From contig JAUJOR010000005.1 in NCBI GenBank assembly GCA_030447525.1, forward strand, positions 124,001 to 188,000: a stretch of DNA of 64,000 bases, given 5' to 3'. Source of the stretch: Chloroflexota bacterium (lineage in GTDB: Bacteria > Chloroflexota > UBA11872 > UBA12225). The notes under the pieces were generated by a model. That model ran no database searches. It worked only from the letters and a program-made list of their open reading frames with translations, and had not been told where the DNA came from. Each line of letters opens with the position of its first letter. The first letter of the stretch is position 1. Positions 35,959 through 45,510 of the stretch are shown piece by piece. The translations under genes and the position numbers were made by a program.

Positions 35959-37766
35959 ATGAACAGGTTAACCGGCTGGTCGGGGTCGCTGGGAGGCCCT
36001 GCCGGCGGCGGGGTGCGGCCCCCGCGGCCCCTGCGGATCCTGTTCCTCACGTCGGCCCACAACGGCCTCAGCCAGCGCGTGAGCCTGGAGTTGCTGCGGC
36101 TGGGCCATGCGGTGGCGGTCGCGCTGGCGACGAGCGACGCGGCCATGCTGGACGCCGTGGCCCAGGAGGCGCCGGACCTGATCGTCGCGCCCATGCTCAC
36201 GCGGGCCATCCCGGAGGCGATCTGGCGCCGGCACGTCTGCCTGATCGTCCACCCCGGCCCCCGGGGCGACCGCGGCCCCTCCTCGCTCGACTGGGCCATC
36301 CTGGAGGGCGAGTCGCACTGGGGGGTGACCGTGCTCCAAGCCGAGGCGGCGCTCGACGCCGGCCCGGTCTGGGCGTCGCACGCGTTCCCCCTGCGCGGGG
36401 CCAGCAAGAGCAGCATCTACACCCACGAGGTGACCGACGCGGCCGTGCGTGGGCTGCGCGAGGCGGTGGCCCGCTTCGCGGCCGGCGGCGTCCGGCCCCC
36501 GCCGGCGGAAGACGGCCAGGACGGGGTGCGGGGACGCCCGCGGCCGCCCGTGCGGCCGCGCGACCGGGGCATCGACTGGGAAGCGCCCACCGATCGCGTG
36601 CTGCGCGCGCTGTGGAGCGCGGACGGGAGCCCCGGCCTGCGCGACCGCATCGGCGGGCTTCCCGTCTCCCTGTACGGGGGCTCCCCGGAGGACGGCCTGC
36701 GCGGCGCCCCCGGCGCCGTCCTGGCGACGCGCGACGGGGCGATCTGCCGCGCCACCGGGGACGGCGCCGTGTGGATCCCGTCGCTGAAGCGCCGCCCGGC
36801 GCCGGGGGACGAGCGCCCGGCGATCAAGCTGCCGGCGACGGCCGTGCTCGGTCCGGCGCGGCTGGCTGGCGTGCCCCACCTCCCGCTCGCCCCGCAGGCC
36901 CCGGTGGCCGGGCGCACCTACCGCCAGCTGGAGTACTGGGAGCGTGGGGCGGTCGGCTTCCTCCGCTTCGCCTTCCCCAACGGCGCAATGAGCACGGCCC
37001 AGTGTCGGGCGCTGCAGGGGGCCCTGGGCCACGCCCGCTCTCAACCCACCCGCGTGCTGGTGCTGCTGGGCGGCCCGGACTACTGGTCGAATGGGATCCA
37101 TCTCAACGTCATCGAGGCAGCCCGGAGCCCGGCCGACGAGTCCTGGCGCAACATCAACGCCATGGACGACTTGGTGCTGGACGTGATCACCGCCGAGGAG
37201 CGGCTGGTGGTCGCCGCGCTGGAGGGGAATGCCGGCGCGGGGGGCGTGCCCCTGGCCCTGGCCGCCGACCTGGTGTGGACGCGCCCCGGCGTGGTGCTCA
37301 ACCCGCACTACCAGGCCATGGGGGGCCTGTACGGCTCGGAGTACTGGACCTACCTCCTGCCGCAGCGCGTCGGCGCGCGACGGGCCTGATCGACGCCTTC
37401 TTCGGCGAGACGTCGGCGGACTTCCTCCGCCGCGCCGAGGCGCAGGCGCACGACCTAGCGCACGGCCCGCACTACGACGCGCGCCTCCGGGAGAAGGGCC
37501 AGCGGCGCCGGCGCGACGAGGCGAGCCAGCCCCTGGCCGCATACCGCCACCAGGAGTTGGCCCACATGCACCGCAGCTTCTACGGCCCCGATCCGGCCTA
37601 CCACGAGGCGCGCCGGCGCTTCGTCCACAAGCTCCCGCCGGCCACCCTCGCCTCCGTGCGGCGGCTCCCCAGCGCCCTCAGGGCCGATCCGATTAGACCG
37701 GATGATGCCGCGCTGGCAGACCACCAGATGACGCCCGGAGCGCCGGCCAGAGGCATCGCCGTCTAG
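35959..37766 (+). pseudogene. hypX: hypX, hydrogenase CO-ligand synthesis, frameshifted
   Basis: The N-terminal formyltransferase-like domain has RILFLTSAHNGLSQRVSLEL and the hallmark VHPGPRGDRGPSSLDWAI. The C-terminal enoyl-CoA-hydratase-like domain has GGPDYWSNGIHLNVIEAARS and ALEGNAGAGGVPLALAADLV. HypX makes CO for the [NiFe]-hydrogenase active site under aerobic conditions. At ~37370-37385 the frame breaks after LLPQRVGARRA; ATGLIDAFFGETSADFLRRA resumes in another frame with ~20 residues of the usual sequence missing. No other hyp gene is in the window. Confidence 0.9.
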
Positions 37767-37874
37767 CAGTCACAACGGGATGGCACGGACGATCTGGACG
37801 TGTCGGTCTGTCGGTCACCCACGGCGGGCCACGGGAACGTGATTGTGCCCCAATGAATGATGCTCGTATAGTTG

Positions 37875-38531
37875 TCAAGTGGTGCCCGGATGCCTGAGCG
37901 GCGGCGCCGGGGGCGCTGCCCCCGCCGGCGAGTCAAGCCCTTCACGGGGCTCCTCCGCTGCGCTCCGGCCCTCCGGGTGACACGCCGCCCCCGGCCAGAG
38001 AGCAGACGGGTGGTTCGCACGCGAACCACTCCTTCCAAGGGTGGAGGCCGCCTGGTGCTGCTCCGCGTCGGGTTCGTCCGGAGCGGTGAGGGCTAACGCT
38101 GGGGCCGGGCGGGACACCAAGACGCGGTAGATCTCTCGGGCGAGGTAGCGTTTCAGACAGCGGAGGATCCCCGCCTTGCTCAGCCCCTCCGCGGTGCGGC
38201 GCGCCACGTAGGCTTGGGTGCGTGGATCGCACGCCAGGCGTACAACGGCCACAATATAGAGGGCGCGATTGGCATCGCGGTCGCCGCCGCCGTTCAGGCG
38301 GTGGCGGTGGGTCTTCCCCGACGAGGCCGGGATGGGCGCCACGCCACACAGGTGGGCGAAGGCGGACTCGCTGCGCAGGCGGTGCGGCTGGTCACCGGCG
38401 GCCACGAGGAGCGTGGCCGCGACGTCGATGCCGACGCCCTTGACTGCCAGGAGCTCAGGCGCCACCTCGGCGAGCAGGCGCTTCAGGTGCGTGTCCAGGG
38501 CCGCAACCTCGGCGCGCTGCTGTAGTGTAGA
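37875..38531 (-). pseudogene. IS110-family transposase, C-terminal half
   Basis: LLAEVAPELLAVKGVGIDVA, FAHLCGVAPIPASSGKTHRH and NRALYIVAVVRLACDPRTQA are the Transposase_20 (IS110/IS116/IS902) domain. The N-terminal RuvC-like DEDD domain is absent, as its place is taken by a HicB gene starting at 38563. The tail (37938-37985) carries a dispersed repeat with a CCGGAGGGCCGGAGCG-like core and is probably not translated. Confidence 0.8.
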
Positions 38532-38562
38532 GGGGCGGCGGCGCGCAAAATAGGAGGCGGAC

Positions 38563-38799
38563 GTGCAGCGGGTCGAAGCCGGCAAGCGAACGTACTCGGT
38601 GTTCCTGATCCCCGACGAGGGCGGCTACGCGGTGGAGGTGCCCGCGCTGCCGGGGTGCTTCACGCAGGGCGCGACGCGCGCGGAGGCCCTGGCCAACGCC
38701 CGCGAGGCGATCCGCGTGCACATCCGGGGGTTGGAGAAGGACGGCGAGCCGGTGCCGGTCGAGACCGAGCGCCCGGCCACCGAGCTGGTCGAGGTCTGA
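38563..38799 (+). CDS. hicB: HicB-like antitoxin
   Basis: 78 residues from GTG 38563. TYSVFLIPDEGGYAVEVPAL then PGCFTQGATRAEALANAREA and IRVHIRGLEKDGEPVPVE is the degenerate RNase-H-like HicB fold. No DNA-binding C-terminal domain and no HicA toxin is visible on either side: the left neighbour is an IS110 remnant, the right an iteron-like array. An orphan antitoxin. Confidence 0.85.
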   Translation: MQRVEAGKRTYSVFLIPDEGGYAVEVPALPGCFTQGATRAEALANAREAIRVHIRGLEKDGEPVPVETERPATELVEV

Positions 38800-38855
38800 C
38801 GTCCTCGGAGGCACCGGCGCCGGAGCGCGGTGAGCGTCAGGGGCGGAAATTGCGT

Positions 38856-39038
38856 CCAACAGTCCAACAGTTGGCCCCCGGAGGCTCTGCCACCAGGAGC
38901 GACAGCCCCCGAGGCACTGTTGGAGAGACTGTTGGAAACGGTGTTGGAGCCGGGAACGCCCTCCAACACTCCGACTCTTAACTGTTGGAGGGCGGAGGGC
39001 ACTCCAACAGGCATCAAGGGCGGAGGGCACTCCAACAG
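38856..39038. repeat. Iteron-like array of CCAACAG/CTGTTGG
   Basis: Seven exact CCAACAG or CTGTTGG heptamers (38856, 38864, 38917, 38929, 38982, 39004, 39032) plus GTGTTGG (38941) and CCAACAC (38963) in 183 bp, on both strands. The first pair makes the perfect palindrome CCAACAGTTGG (38864-38874). Two copies of GGCGGAGGGCACTCCAACAG end at 39010 and 39038. Confidence 0.6.
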
Positions 39039-39145
39039 TCACGTTACGGGTCAGTCCACCCCGCCGTGCCCGCCCTAAGCCTACAGAGAGTCACGTTAAC
39101 GGCGCTGAGTTCAGCGTTGGCGAGCGGAGGCGTGTTTGCACCAGT

Positions 39146-39909
39146 CTACTCACAGCTACGCGCGGCGAGGCCCGTGACGTCGCGCCAGGTGGTGAAGCGG
39201 GTCTGCAGCAGGTGGTGGTACTCCGAGGCAGGGAGGCGGTGCCGGCGGGGACGGAAGTGGTCGCTGATCGGGCCGAACGGGGCGAGGAACTGCTGCGCCT
39301 GCTCCGGTGACGTGAACCGTTGCAGCGCTCGCTCTCGTCGTCGCGTGGGGCGGTGGAGTGCTCTGCTCGATTGTTCAAGCCCGTGTGCCACCGGTGCTCC
39401 ACGCCGGGGAGCACGTGCGCACGGCGGGCGGGTAGCTGGCCAGTTGGTCCGTGATCACCACCCGTGGCTGGTAGCCCTGCCCTGCCACCAGGCGCGCAGG
39501 AAGGGCTCGGCCGCCGCCTGGTTCCGGCGCGCTGCACCAGGATGTCCAGCACGAGCCCGTCCTGGTCCACCGCCCGCCAGCGCCAGTGCCGCTGCCCGTT
39601 GATCTTGAGCTGCACCTCGTCCAGGTGCCATGTGTCGCCCGGTCTGGGACGGCGTCGGCGCAGCCCATCGGCGAACCCTTGCCCGAACTTCTGGCACCAC
39701 CGGCGGATGGTCTCGTAGCTCACCGCGATGCGCGCTCGGCCGGCAGGCTCTTCGACGTCCTGGTAACTGAGGAGGAAGCGGGAGTACAGCCACACGGCGT
39801 GGCTGATGATCTCGTCGGGGAAGCGGTGCGCTTGTAGAGGGCCGAGGGCTGACTCACCGCAGAGTCCTACGACACGCGCCCGCGCGCCGCCAGCGAGTTT
39901 CCGTGACAT
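39146..39909 (-). pseudogene. IS6-like transposase, multiply frameshifted
   Basis: From ATG 39909: HRFPDEIISHAVWLYSRFLL, SYETIRRWCQKFGQGFADGL, DTWHLDEVQLKINGQRHWRW (first Asp) are IS6 family motifs. The frame then changes to reach QPRVVITDQLASYPPAV (second Asp) and again for RPTRRRERALQRFTSPEQAQ and PFGPISDHFRPRRHRLPASE. The Glu region is degraded. Confidence 0.8.
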
Positions 39910-40024
39910 TCCCTTCACCTCAGGGGCTGGGAATTGGCGCGTTGCGTTGCGGGCGGGCAAGGGGGACTGTCACATCGGGTGTCAGTCAATGGGTGGACCC
40001 GTGCCTCAGTGAGAGGCACTCCGG

Positions 40025-40487
40025 TTACCCCTCTTGCTGGACGGATGTGGTGTTTGGTCGTGAGAACGACCTGACGGCCTCCTCTTGATCCGGCGTTTCG
40101 ACCGATCCTGGGCGCTTGCTCCGAACCTGCGAGATTGCTTCGTCGGGGCTGAGGCCGTGGCGCACCAAGTAGCACGAGAGCAGCGTGCCGGTACGTCCAA
40201 GGCCAGCGCCACAGTGCACCAGCACCCGCCGACCGGCGGTCAGTGCAGCGTCGATCGGCCACACCTTCGTGCAACTGCTCAGGGGTCGGTGGCGTGAAAT
40301 CCGCCACCGGCAGATGCACTTCGGTTAGTCCGTGACGGGCGAGCACCTCCGGGTCCTGGGGGCGCTTGTGCAGATTGATCAGGACACTGATGCCCTGCCT
40401 CCCGAGATCGGTCAGTGCCGATTCGCCCCGTGGATACATACCGCCCGCCAGCCGGTCCCTGCTCGATCCAGTCCAGTGCGCGCATGA
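40025..40487 (-). pseudogene. Dual-specificity phosphatase, frameshifted
   Basis: The pieces are MRALDWIEQG, RDRLAGGMYPRGESALTDLG, ISVLINLHKRPQDPEVLARH, then, after a shift near 40262, ALTAGRRVLVHCGAGLGRTG and RHGLSPDEAISQVRSKRPGS. VHCGAGLGRTG is the HCx5R phosphatase loop; the general-acid Asp is plausibly in PVADFTPPTPEQL. At least two indels separate the start from the active site. Confidence 0.7.
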
Positions 40488-40664
40488 TCGTGCTGGAGGG
40501 TAGCTCAAGGGAGCGATGGCGCACCAGGCTGGGAGAAGCAGGGACGGTTGAGTGGTCAGAGGCATCTGTTGGGCGACCGGCTCATTCATGTGCGTCGCAC
40601 CCAGCGTCGAGCACCAAGTTGTCACGGACAGCCGGGGCTGCCCGTGCCTCTCATCCCCCGTTGC

Positions 40665-40955
40665 TCAGGCGAGCAGCGGTTTTGAGAGAACGGATCGCAC
40701 GCAGAACACGTTGCACTCGGCGCAGCGCTGCTCGCCCAGGAAGCGCATGCCACACGCTGGGCACTCGTAGACGGTCGCCGGCCGGGGGACGCGCGTCAGG
40801 ACGGGAGGCAGGGGACGCGGGTGTCGCTGTCGAAAGCCGCCTGGCGCACGCATTGGAGCAGAAGCGCGCCGGCCGACCGGAGGGAAGGAGCTCCCGCAGA
40901 CGGGACACTGGCCACGGCCCAGGCCAGAGATCGTTACGTCATCGTTACGTGACGG
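40665..40955 (-). pseudogene. Zinc-ribbon protein, frameshifted
   Basis: GRGQCPVCGSSFPP, then in a second frame GRPARFCSNACARR, then back to RVPRPATVYECPACGMRFLG and EQRCAECNVFCVR. Together they give two to three C-x2-C zinc ribbons in an order known from small Chloroflexota/actinobacterial proteins of unknown role. Two single-base shifts are needed. Confidence 0.6.
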
Positions 40956-41440
40956 GGATACAATGGACGCGGTGGGCGGCCTCATGACTGGTCTCCCGTG
41001 TGTTGGCGTGGTTCCCCTGCCCATACCCCGCGGTGTCGCGGTGCCCCGTGTCCCTGAGGCACGCAAGCACGAGCGCGAGGCGGCGGTGCCGAGCGCGATG
41101 CGCACACACCAGCCGTGGCGGGCGGGCACGATGGCCATATCGTTGCAAGCCTACGGGATCGCCCCGGCGGAAGCAGGTGGGGAACGGGACGGCACTCCCC
41201 GCCACGCCCGCGCGGGGCCACCAGGAGGCCCTCGCGGCGCCGGCGTATCCCCACCGACCGTCAGACAGACTGGTGTATCGGTCGCATTTTGCTGTGGAGG
41301 AAGTGGCCGTACCGACGCTGAGCGAGGGCGCACCCGATCACGTTCAAGGCGGCCGCAGCGCCCGCCGATCCCCGAGTCAGCCCCGCCCCACGCGCAGGCG
41401 CCGGAAGACGATCCCGTCTCTCGCCCCGCTTCCGGTCCTT
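40956..41440. other. 485-bp spacer, no supported gene
   Basis: No motif, ribosome site or coherent frame. GTTACGT repeats (40930-40950) lie just before the zinc-ribbon gene. Confidence 0.45.
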
Positions 41441-43090
41441 CTACGTCGCCGTGTCTGGCGGCTGCACTTGCTCCAGGTCTTCGTTGGCGGGCCCCTCCAG
41501 GACCGTGCCGTCCGCGGCGTAGCGACCCGTGGCAGGGGCAGTCCCAGGTCTGCTCCGCGCGTTCCAGGCCACGTAGCACCCGATATGGCGGCAGATGGCG
41601 GAGACCGCGCGAAGCGTCCCCTGGGCGTCACGCGAGACCGCCACGGGCCGTCCGTCGATCCGCACCACCGCACCCTCACCGGGCGTCAGCGCCACGTCCG
41701 CCAGGCGCTCCTCCCGCGTCACGCGGAAGCGGTCGCCGATCAAGTGCGTGGCCGCGTTGAGGTTCTCCTTCACCACCGGCGCCACCGACTCGGTGGTGAA
41801 GCGCCCGGGGTCGAAGACCGGCGCCCACGCGTGCTCCCGGCCCAGGATCAGGTCGGTCAGCAGCAGCGCCACCGTGGCGTTGGTCATGCCCAGCGCCGAA
41901 GCCGGTCGCCACCCACAGGTGCGTGCTGGTGGGCGCCAGGCGCCCGATGAACGGCACGTTGTCCGGGGTGTGGGGGTCCTGCGTCGCCCAGCGGTAGTCC
42001 ACCGAGCGCACGTCGAACCGCGCGCGCGCCCAGCGCTCCAGCGCCCGGACCCGCTCGCGGGTGTCACCGCCCTGGCCCGTCTTGTGGCCTTCGCCGCCGA
42101 TCAGCACCAGGCTCCGCCGCCCGCGGGCGTGGAGCGCACCGAGTGGTGGCCGGGATCCGTGCCGATGAACACGCCCCGCGGCGCCGGCCCGCCCAGGCGC
42201 AGCCCAGCACGTAGGAGCGCTCGGGGAAGAGCGCGCGAAGTACAGCGCTGGGTCGTGCACCGGCACGTGCGTCGCCAGCACCACGTCGTCGGCCCGGATG
42301 TCGCCGCCGGTCGTCGCGATGCGACACGGCCCTCCGCGCCGTCGTGGAACCCGACGGCCCGCGTCTGCTCGAAGATGCGGCCGCCCGCGCGGACGAGCGC
42401 CTCCGCCAGCGCGAGGAGGTACTTGCGCGGGTGGAACTCCGCCTGGTTCGTGAAGGTGATCGCGCGCGCACCGGGTACGGCAGCGGCGTCTGGTCAGTGA
42501 ACGACGCCGGCAGGCCGAGTGCGCGCGCGCGCGTCCACTTCGGCGTGGATGGCCGGGAGGTCCTGCTCGGACTCGGTGTAGGTGTAGGCCTCGGTGCGCC
42601 GGAAGTCGCAGGCGATCCCCAGCGGTCCACCAACGACGCGATACGCTCGATCGCGGCCTGCTGCGCGTCGGCGTAGCGCTGCGCGTGCTCCTGCCCGGCG
42701 CGCTTGATCAGCCGGTCGTAGAGGAGGTCGTGCAGGGACGTGATCTTGGCGGTGGTGTGGCCGGTGGTGCGCTGCACGATGCGCCCGGCCTCCACCACCG
42801 CCACCCTGGCGCCCGCCTGCGTCAGCAGGTACGCCGTCGTGATGCCGGCGATGCCGCCGCCGACGACGCACACCTCCACGTCCAGGCTCCTGGCGCAGCG
42901 GCGGGTAGTCGGTCGGCGGCGTGCTGTCGAGCCAGTAGGCGAGGGGCCGGCCCGCCACCCCCTCGCTGCCGTCGTCGGCGTCGCCGACGCGCATCGGCGT
43001 CCCTTCTGCGGTCACGAGCGTGCTCCCCGCGTCACGCCGGGCGAGCCGTGCCAGGGCGCTGTCCCTGTATCGCGCGTACTGACGGATCAT
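41441..43090 (-). pseudogene. FAD-dependent oxidoreductase with Rieske domain, heavily frameshifted
   Basis: Starts MIRQYARYRDSALARLARRD at 43090 (AAGGAG 6 bases upstream). VCVVGGGIAGITTAYLLTQA is the FAD dinucleotide fold; RVRALERWARARFDVRSVDY and DNVPFIGRLAPTSTHLWVAT are typical of the DAO fold. The C-terminal Rieske domain shows AICRHIGCYVAWNA in one frame and TWDCPCHGS in the next. At least five shifts are needed over 1650 bp. Such fusions oxidise amines or glycine-like substrates, but this copy cannot yield a full protein as written. Confidence 0.8.
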
Positions 43091-43252
43091 GCGTGCTCCT
43101 TACCCTACTCTATACGTGTTCCTCCCTTCCTCCAGACGTGCTCCTGTGTTCCTCTCCGCGCGCGGGAACGCTTGCTCCCGCAAGAGGGGAGTACGCGTGA
43201 CTCTCCGGGGAAGCTGCATCGCCCGCAGGAGGCGTGCAGACGACGGCAGGAT

Positions 43253-43998
43253 ACGGGGAGCCGACATCAAACGGGGTCGCCACCCCCGCTAAGGTGTTCA
43301 GTGTACTGAACGCTGCGGGCCTTCAGAGGTCCATGCCCAGCCGCCGCCGGCGTTGCCGCCGTTCCTCAAGGGAGTTGAGCGGCGATGGGGGCGGCTGCAG
43401 ATCCGCCAGGCGCTCGCGGCGTGCGCCTGGCGGGCGGTCTGCTCCCACCGTCCGCCCGGCCACCACGTCCTCGAGGTCCCGGGCGATCCGGTGCAGCACC
43501 TGGCGGACCTGCCGGCGGTCGACGGGGACGTACTCGGTCTCGGGATCGGTGCCCTCTCGCAGGTTCACGGCCACCAGCCCGCCCTGCTCCAGGCGGTCGA
43601 GCCAGTCGACGCACTCGCGCAGGAGCGACGCGGTCGCGGCGAGAGGCCGCTCCGGGTCCGCTGACGATCGGGCCCAGGCACCGAGCGTCTGCGCCTCGGG
43701 CGTATGCAGGAGCTGATGGACACGCGCCGGGCTCAGGCGGACGGCCGCGGCGATCGTGCGCACCGACACGCCGGCGTAGTGGGCGGCGGCGATGGCCGCG
43801 AGCCGCTCGGCCGCGGCGGTGTCGAGCCGGTCAGCGACGACCCGCAAGCCGAGGAGGACCTGCTGCTCCCGATGCCCCCGCTCCCGGGCCGGCTCGGGTG
43901 ACTCCATCCCGTCGATGGTGCCCGAGCCGGCCGCGCTCTGTCTAGGAAACTGGACGGCTTAGCGGGACTTCTGACCCCGTTTGATGTCGGCTCCCCGT
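43253..43998. mobile_element. 746-bp unit with 26-bp perfect terminal inverted repeats
   Basis: Left 43253-43278 and right 43973-43998 are perfect inverted copies (outer part ACGGGGAGCCGACATCAAAC); a further CCCGCTAAG matches inside. The only gene is an HTH protein, with no transposase, so the unit is either a non-autonomous element mobilised in trans or an unrecognised insertion unit. It abuts the next IS directly. Confidence 0.7.
43323..43907 (-). CDS. HTH protein inside the 26-bp-TIR unit
   Basis: 194 residues. AAERLAAIAAAHYAGVSVRT then IAAAVRLSPARVHQLLHTPE is a clear helix-turn-helix (residues ~35-72). The rest is helical and acidic (LLRECVDWLDRLEQGGLVAV; RRQVRQVLHRIARDLEDVVA) with a basic tail. 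It could bind the terminal repeats of its own unit or be a plasmid-type regulator. No catalytic motif is visible. The ribosome site is weak. Confidence 0.65.
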   Translation of the reverse strand: MESPEPARERGHREQQVLLGLRVVADRLDTAAAERLAAIAAAHYAGVSVRTIAAAVRLSPARVHQLLHTPEAQTLGAWARSSADPERPLAATASLLRECVDWLDRLEQGGLVAVNLREGTDPETEYVPVDRRQVRQVLHRIARDLEDVVAGRTVGADRPPGARRERLADLQPPPSPLNSLEERRQRRRRLGMDL

Positions 43999-45425
43999 GT
44001 TGCGTCAAATCTAGATGTCACTTTCGAGGGATCGTTGCGTCATAACCCGATGTCACTGTTGTGGTCCGGCTCAGCCGGCGTGATTGACGTCGGACCTCAG
44101 CTCGAAGAGCTCGTTCGGGCTATCTTGCGTGCGCCCGAACTGCTCGACGGCGGCGGCCAATCGGCGGCGAAGCCCTGCCGGTCCGCAGGCGGCAAACGTT
44201 TCGGCCATGGCCCGTTGCTGGGGTTCGTCGAGGACGCCGCTGGCCAGCACACGACGGTAGGGCGTCCGGGCCGCGTCGTACATCTTGCGCGTTTTGCCGG
44301 TCGCGTCGTCGCGCGCCTTCGCGACGAGCTTGAGCGAGGGCTGCCAGAAGTTGGTCCAGATCCGCAGGAGCTCGTAAACTGCGTTGAGCCGCGCGAGGGC
44401 GGCCTCACTCTCGTACCGGCCGTAGCCGAGGAGCCGGCGCACGACGGACCAGTTCTTCTGCTCGACATGCGCCTGGTCGTTCTTCCAGTACGGGCGACTC
44501 CGGGTGAAGGTGATCTCTTCCTGGGTACAGAACCGGACGAGGTGGGCGTTGAGGAACTCCGAGCCGTTGTCGGAGTCGAGGCCCAGCAGCGGGAAGGGCA
44601 GCCGCTGGCGGATCGTTTCCACCCCCGCGAAGACCGCCCGCTGGCTCTTGCCCCACCCGCCGACGCACTCCGTCCAGCCGGTCGCCACGCCCGTCCCCAC
44701 CAGCGTATTCAGAGAGAAGCCCGCGGTCGTGGTCCCGCAGTGGGCCACCAGATCGATCTCGAGGAAGCCGGGGCGCTGGTCCGCCCATGGCGTGTAGGTC
44801 CGGACCGGCACCTGGTTCTTCAGCAAGCTGCCGGGCGTGGTCGTGCCCAGCCCGTGCCAGTTCTTCGGATCGCGCTGCAGCCGGAAGAGCCGCAGGCGCC
44901 GGTCGATCGTGCGCGCGCTCATCGCGAGGAGGCCCGCCCGGTCTGCGGCCGTGAGCCGCAGCTCCCCCTCGGCCTCGAGGGCCCTCACCAGCTCCCCCAA
45001 GAAGGGCGCCAGCCGCTTCCCGCACAGCCAGCCGCTCGCCTCCGCCGCTACCCGCAGCGCCCCCACGACCGCCGACGAATACACCCGCGGCCGCCCAGGT
45101 GGCCGCCCACCACCCGGGCGGCCTTGCCGTTGCCGTCCACCGGCCCCACCCGGCGCGATGCCCTGCACCGCCGCTCGCCCCGGAGCGGGGAACCGCCCGT
45201 GGCGCAGCAGCCGCAGCGCGTGCCGGCGGCTGTAGCCCGTCACGTCGATGACTTCGACCAGCAGCCGGCCCTTCTCCTGCTTGGTCGCCCTCAGATACCG
45301 CCCCTGCATCCGCGCCACGTACTCCTGCTTGCTCTGTCGCTGCACTCCCATCGCCGCCTCCTCTGAAGGTGCCACGGGTTATGGCGCAACGATCCCCTCC
45401 CCGCTGCCATTAGTTATGGCGCAAT
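43999..45425. mobile_element. rve-type (IS481/ISNCY-like) insertion sequence, intact
   Basis: Each end has two related ~22-bp subrepeats: left TTGCGTCAAATCTAGATGTC (44000) and TTGCGTCATAACCCGATGTC (44036); right, inverted, TTGCGCCATAACCCGTGGCA (45364-45390 region) and TTGCGCCATAACTAATGGCA (to 45425). Double subterminal repeats like this are likely transposase-binding sites. It contains one complete transposase gene. No clear target duplication. Confidence 0.75.
44071..45351 (-). CDS. rve-family (DDE) transposase
   Basis: 426 residues from ATG 45351 (AGGAGG 6 bases upstream). An N-terminal HTH region (KGRLLVEVIDVTGYSRRHAL) and a Gly/Arg linker precede the integrase core: PGFLEIDLVAHCGTTTAGFS (Asp), FPLLGLDSDNGSEFLNAHLV (Asp), YWKNDQAHVEQKNWSVVRRL (Glu). 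Complete and unbroken, so this may be the most recently active element in the window. Confidence 0.9.
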   Translation of the reverse strand: MGVQRQSKQEYVARMQGRYLRATKQEKGRLLVEVIDVTGYSRRHALRLLRHGRFPAPGRAAVQGIAPGGAGGRQRQGRPGGGRPPGRPRVYSSAVVGALRVAAEASGWLCGKRLAPFLGELVRALEAEGELRLTAADRAGLLAMSARTIDRRLRLFRLQRDPKNWHGLGTTTPGSLLKNQVPVRTYTPWADQRPGFLEIDLVAHCGTTTAGFSLNTLVGTGVATGWTECVGGWGKSQRAVFAGVETIRQRLPFPLLGLDSDNGSEFLNAHLVRFCTQEEITFTRSRPYWKNDQAHVEQKNWSVVRRLLGYGRYESEAALARLNAVYELLRIWTNFWQPSLKLVAKARDDATGKTRKMYDAARTPYRRVLASGVLDEPQQRAMAETFAACGPAGLRRRLAAAVEQFGRTQDSPNELFELRSDVNHAG

Positions 45426-45432
45426 GCGCCGA

Positions 45433-45462
45433 TTGGAAAGACGGAAGGACATTTCTTATAAT
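45433..45462 (+). promoter_or_regulatory. Promoter of the 45511-47066 genes
   Basis: TTGGAA (45433-45438), 18-bp spacer, consensus TATAAT (45457-45462). It lies only 7 bp beyond the IS end, so the IS inserted just upstream without destroying it. Confidence 0.7.
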
Positions 45463-45510
45463 ATGCCCGTCTTGCGAACAGGTGGCATTAAGCCGCAGGA
45501 GAGGGAACCT

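Noticed and set aside
38830..39078. 82-codon plus-strand frame through the CCAACAG array
   Set aside because: The peptide composition follows from the repeats, there is no ribosome site, and the repeated heptamers occur on both strands in different phases.
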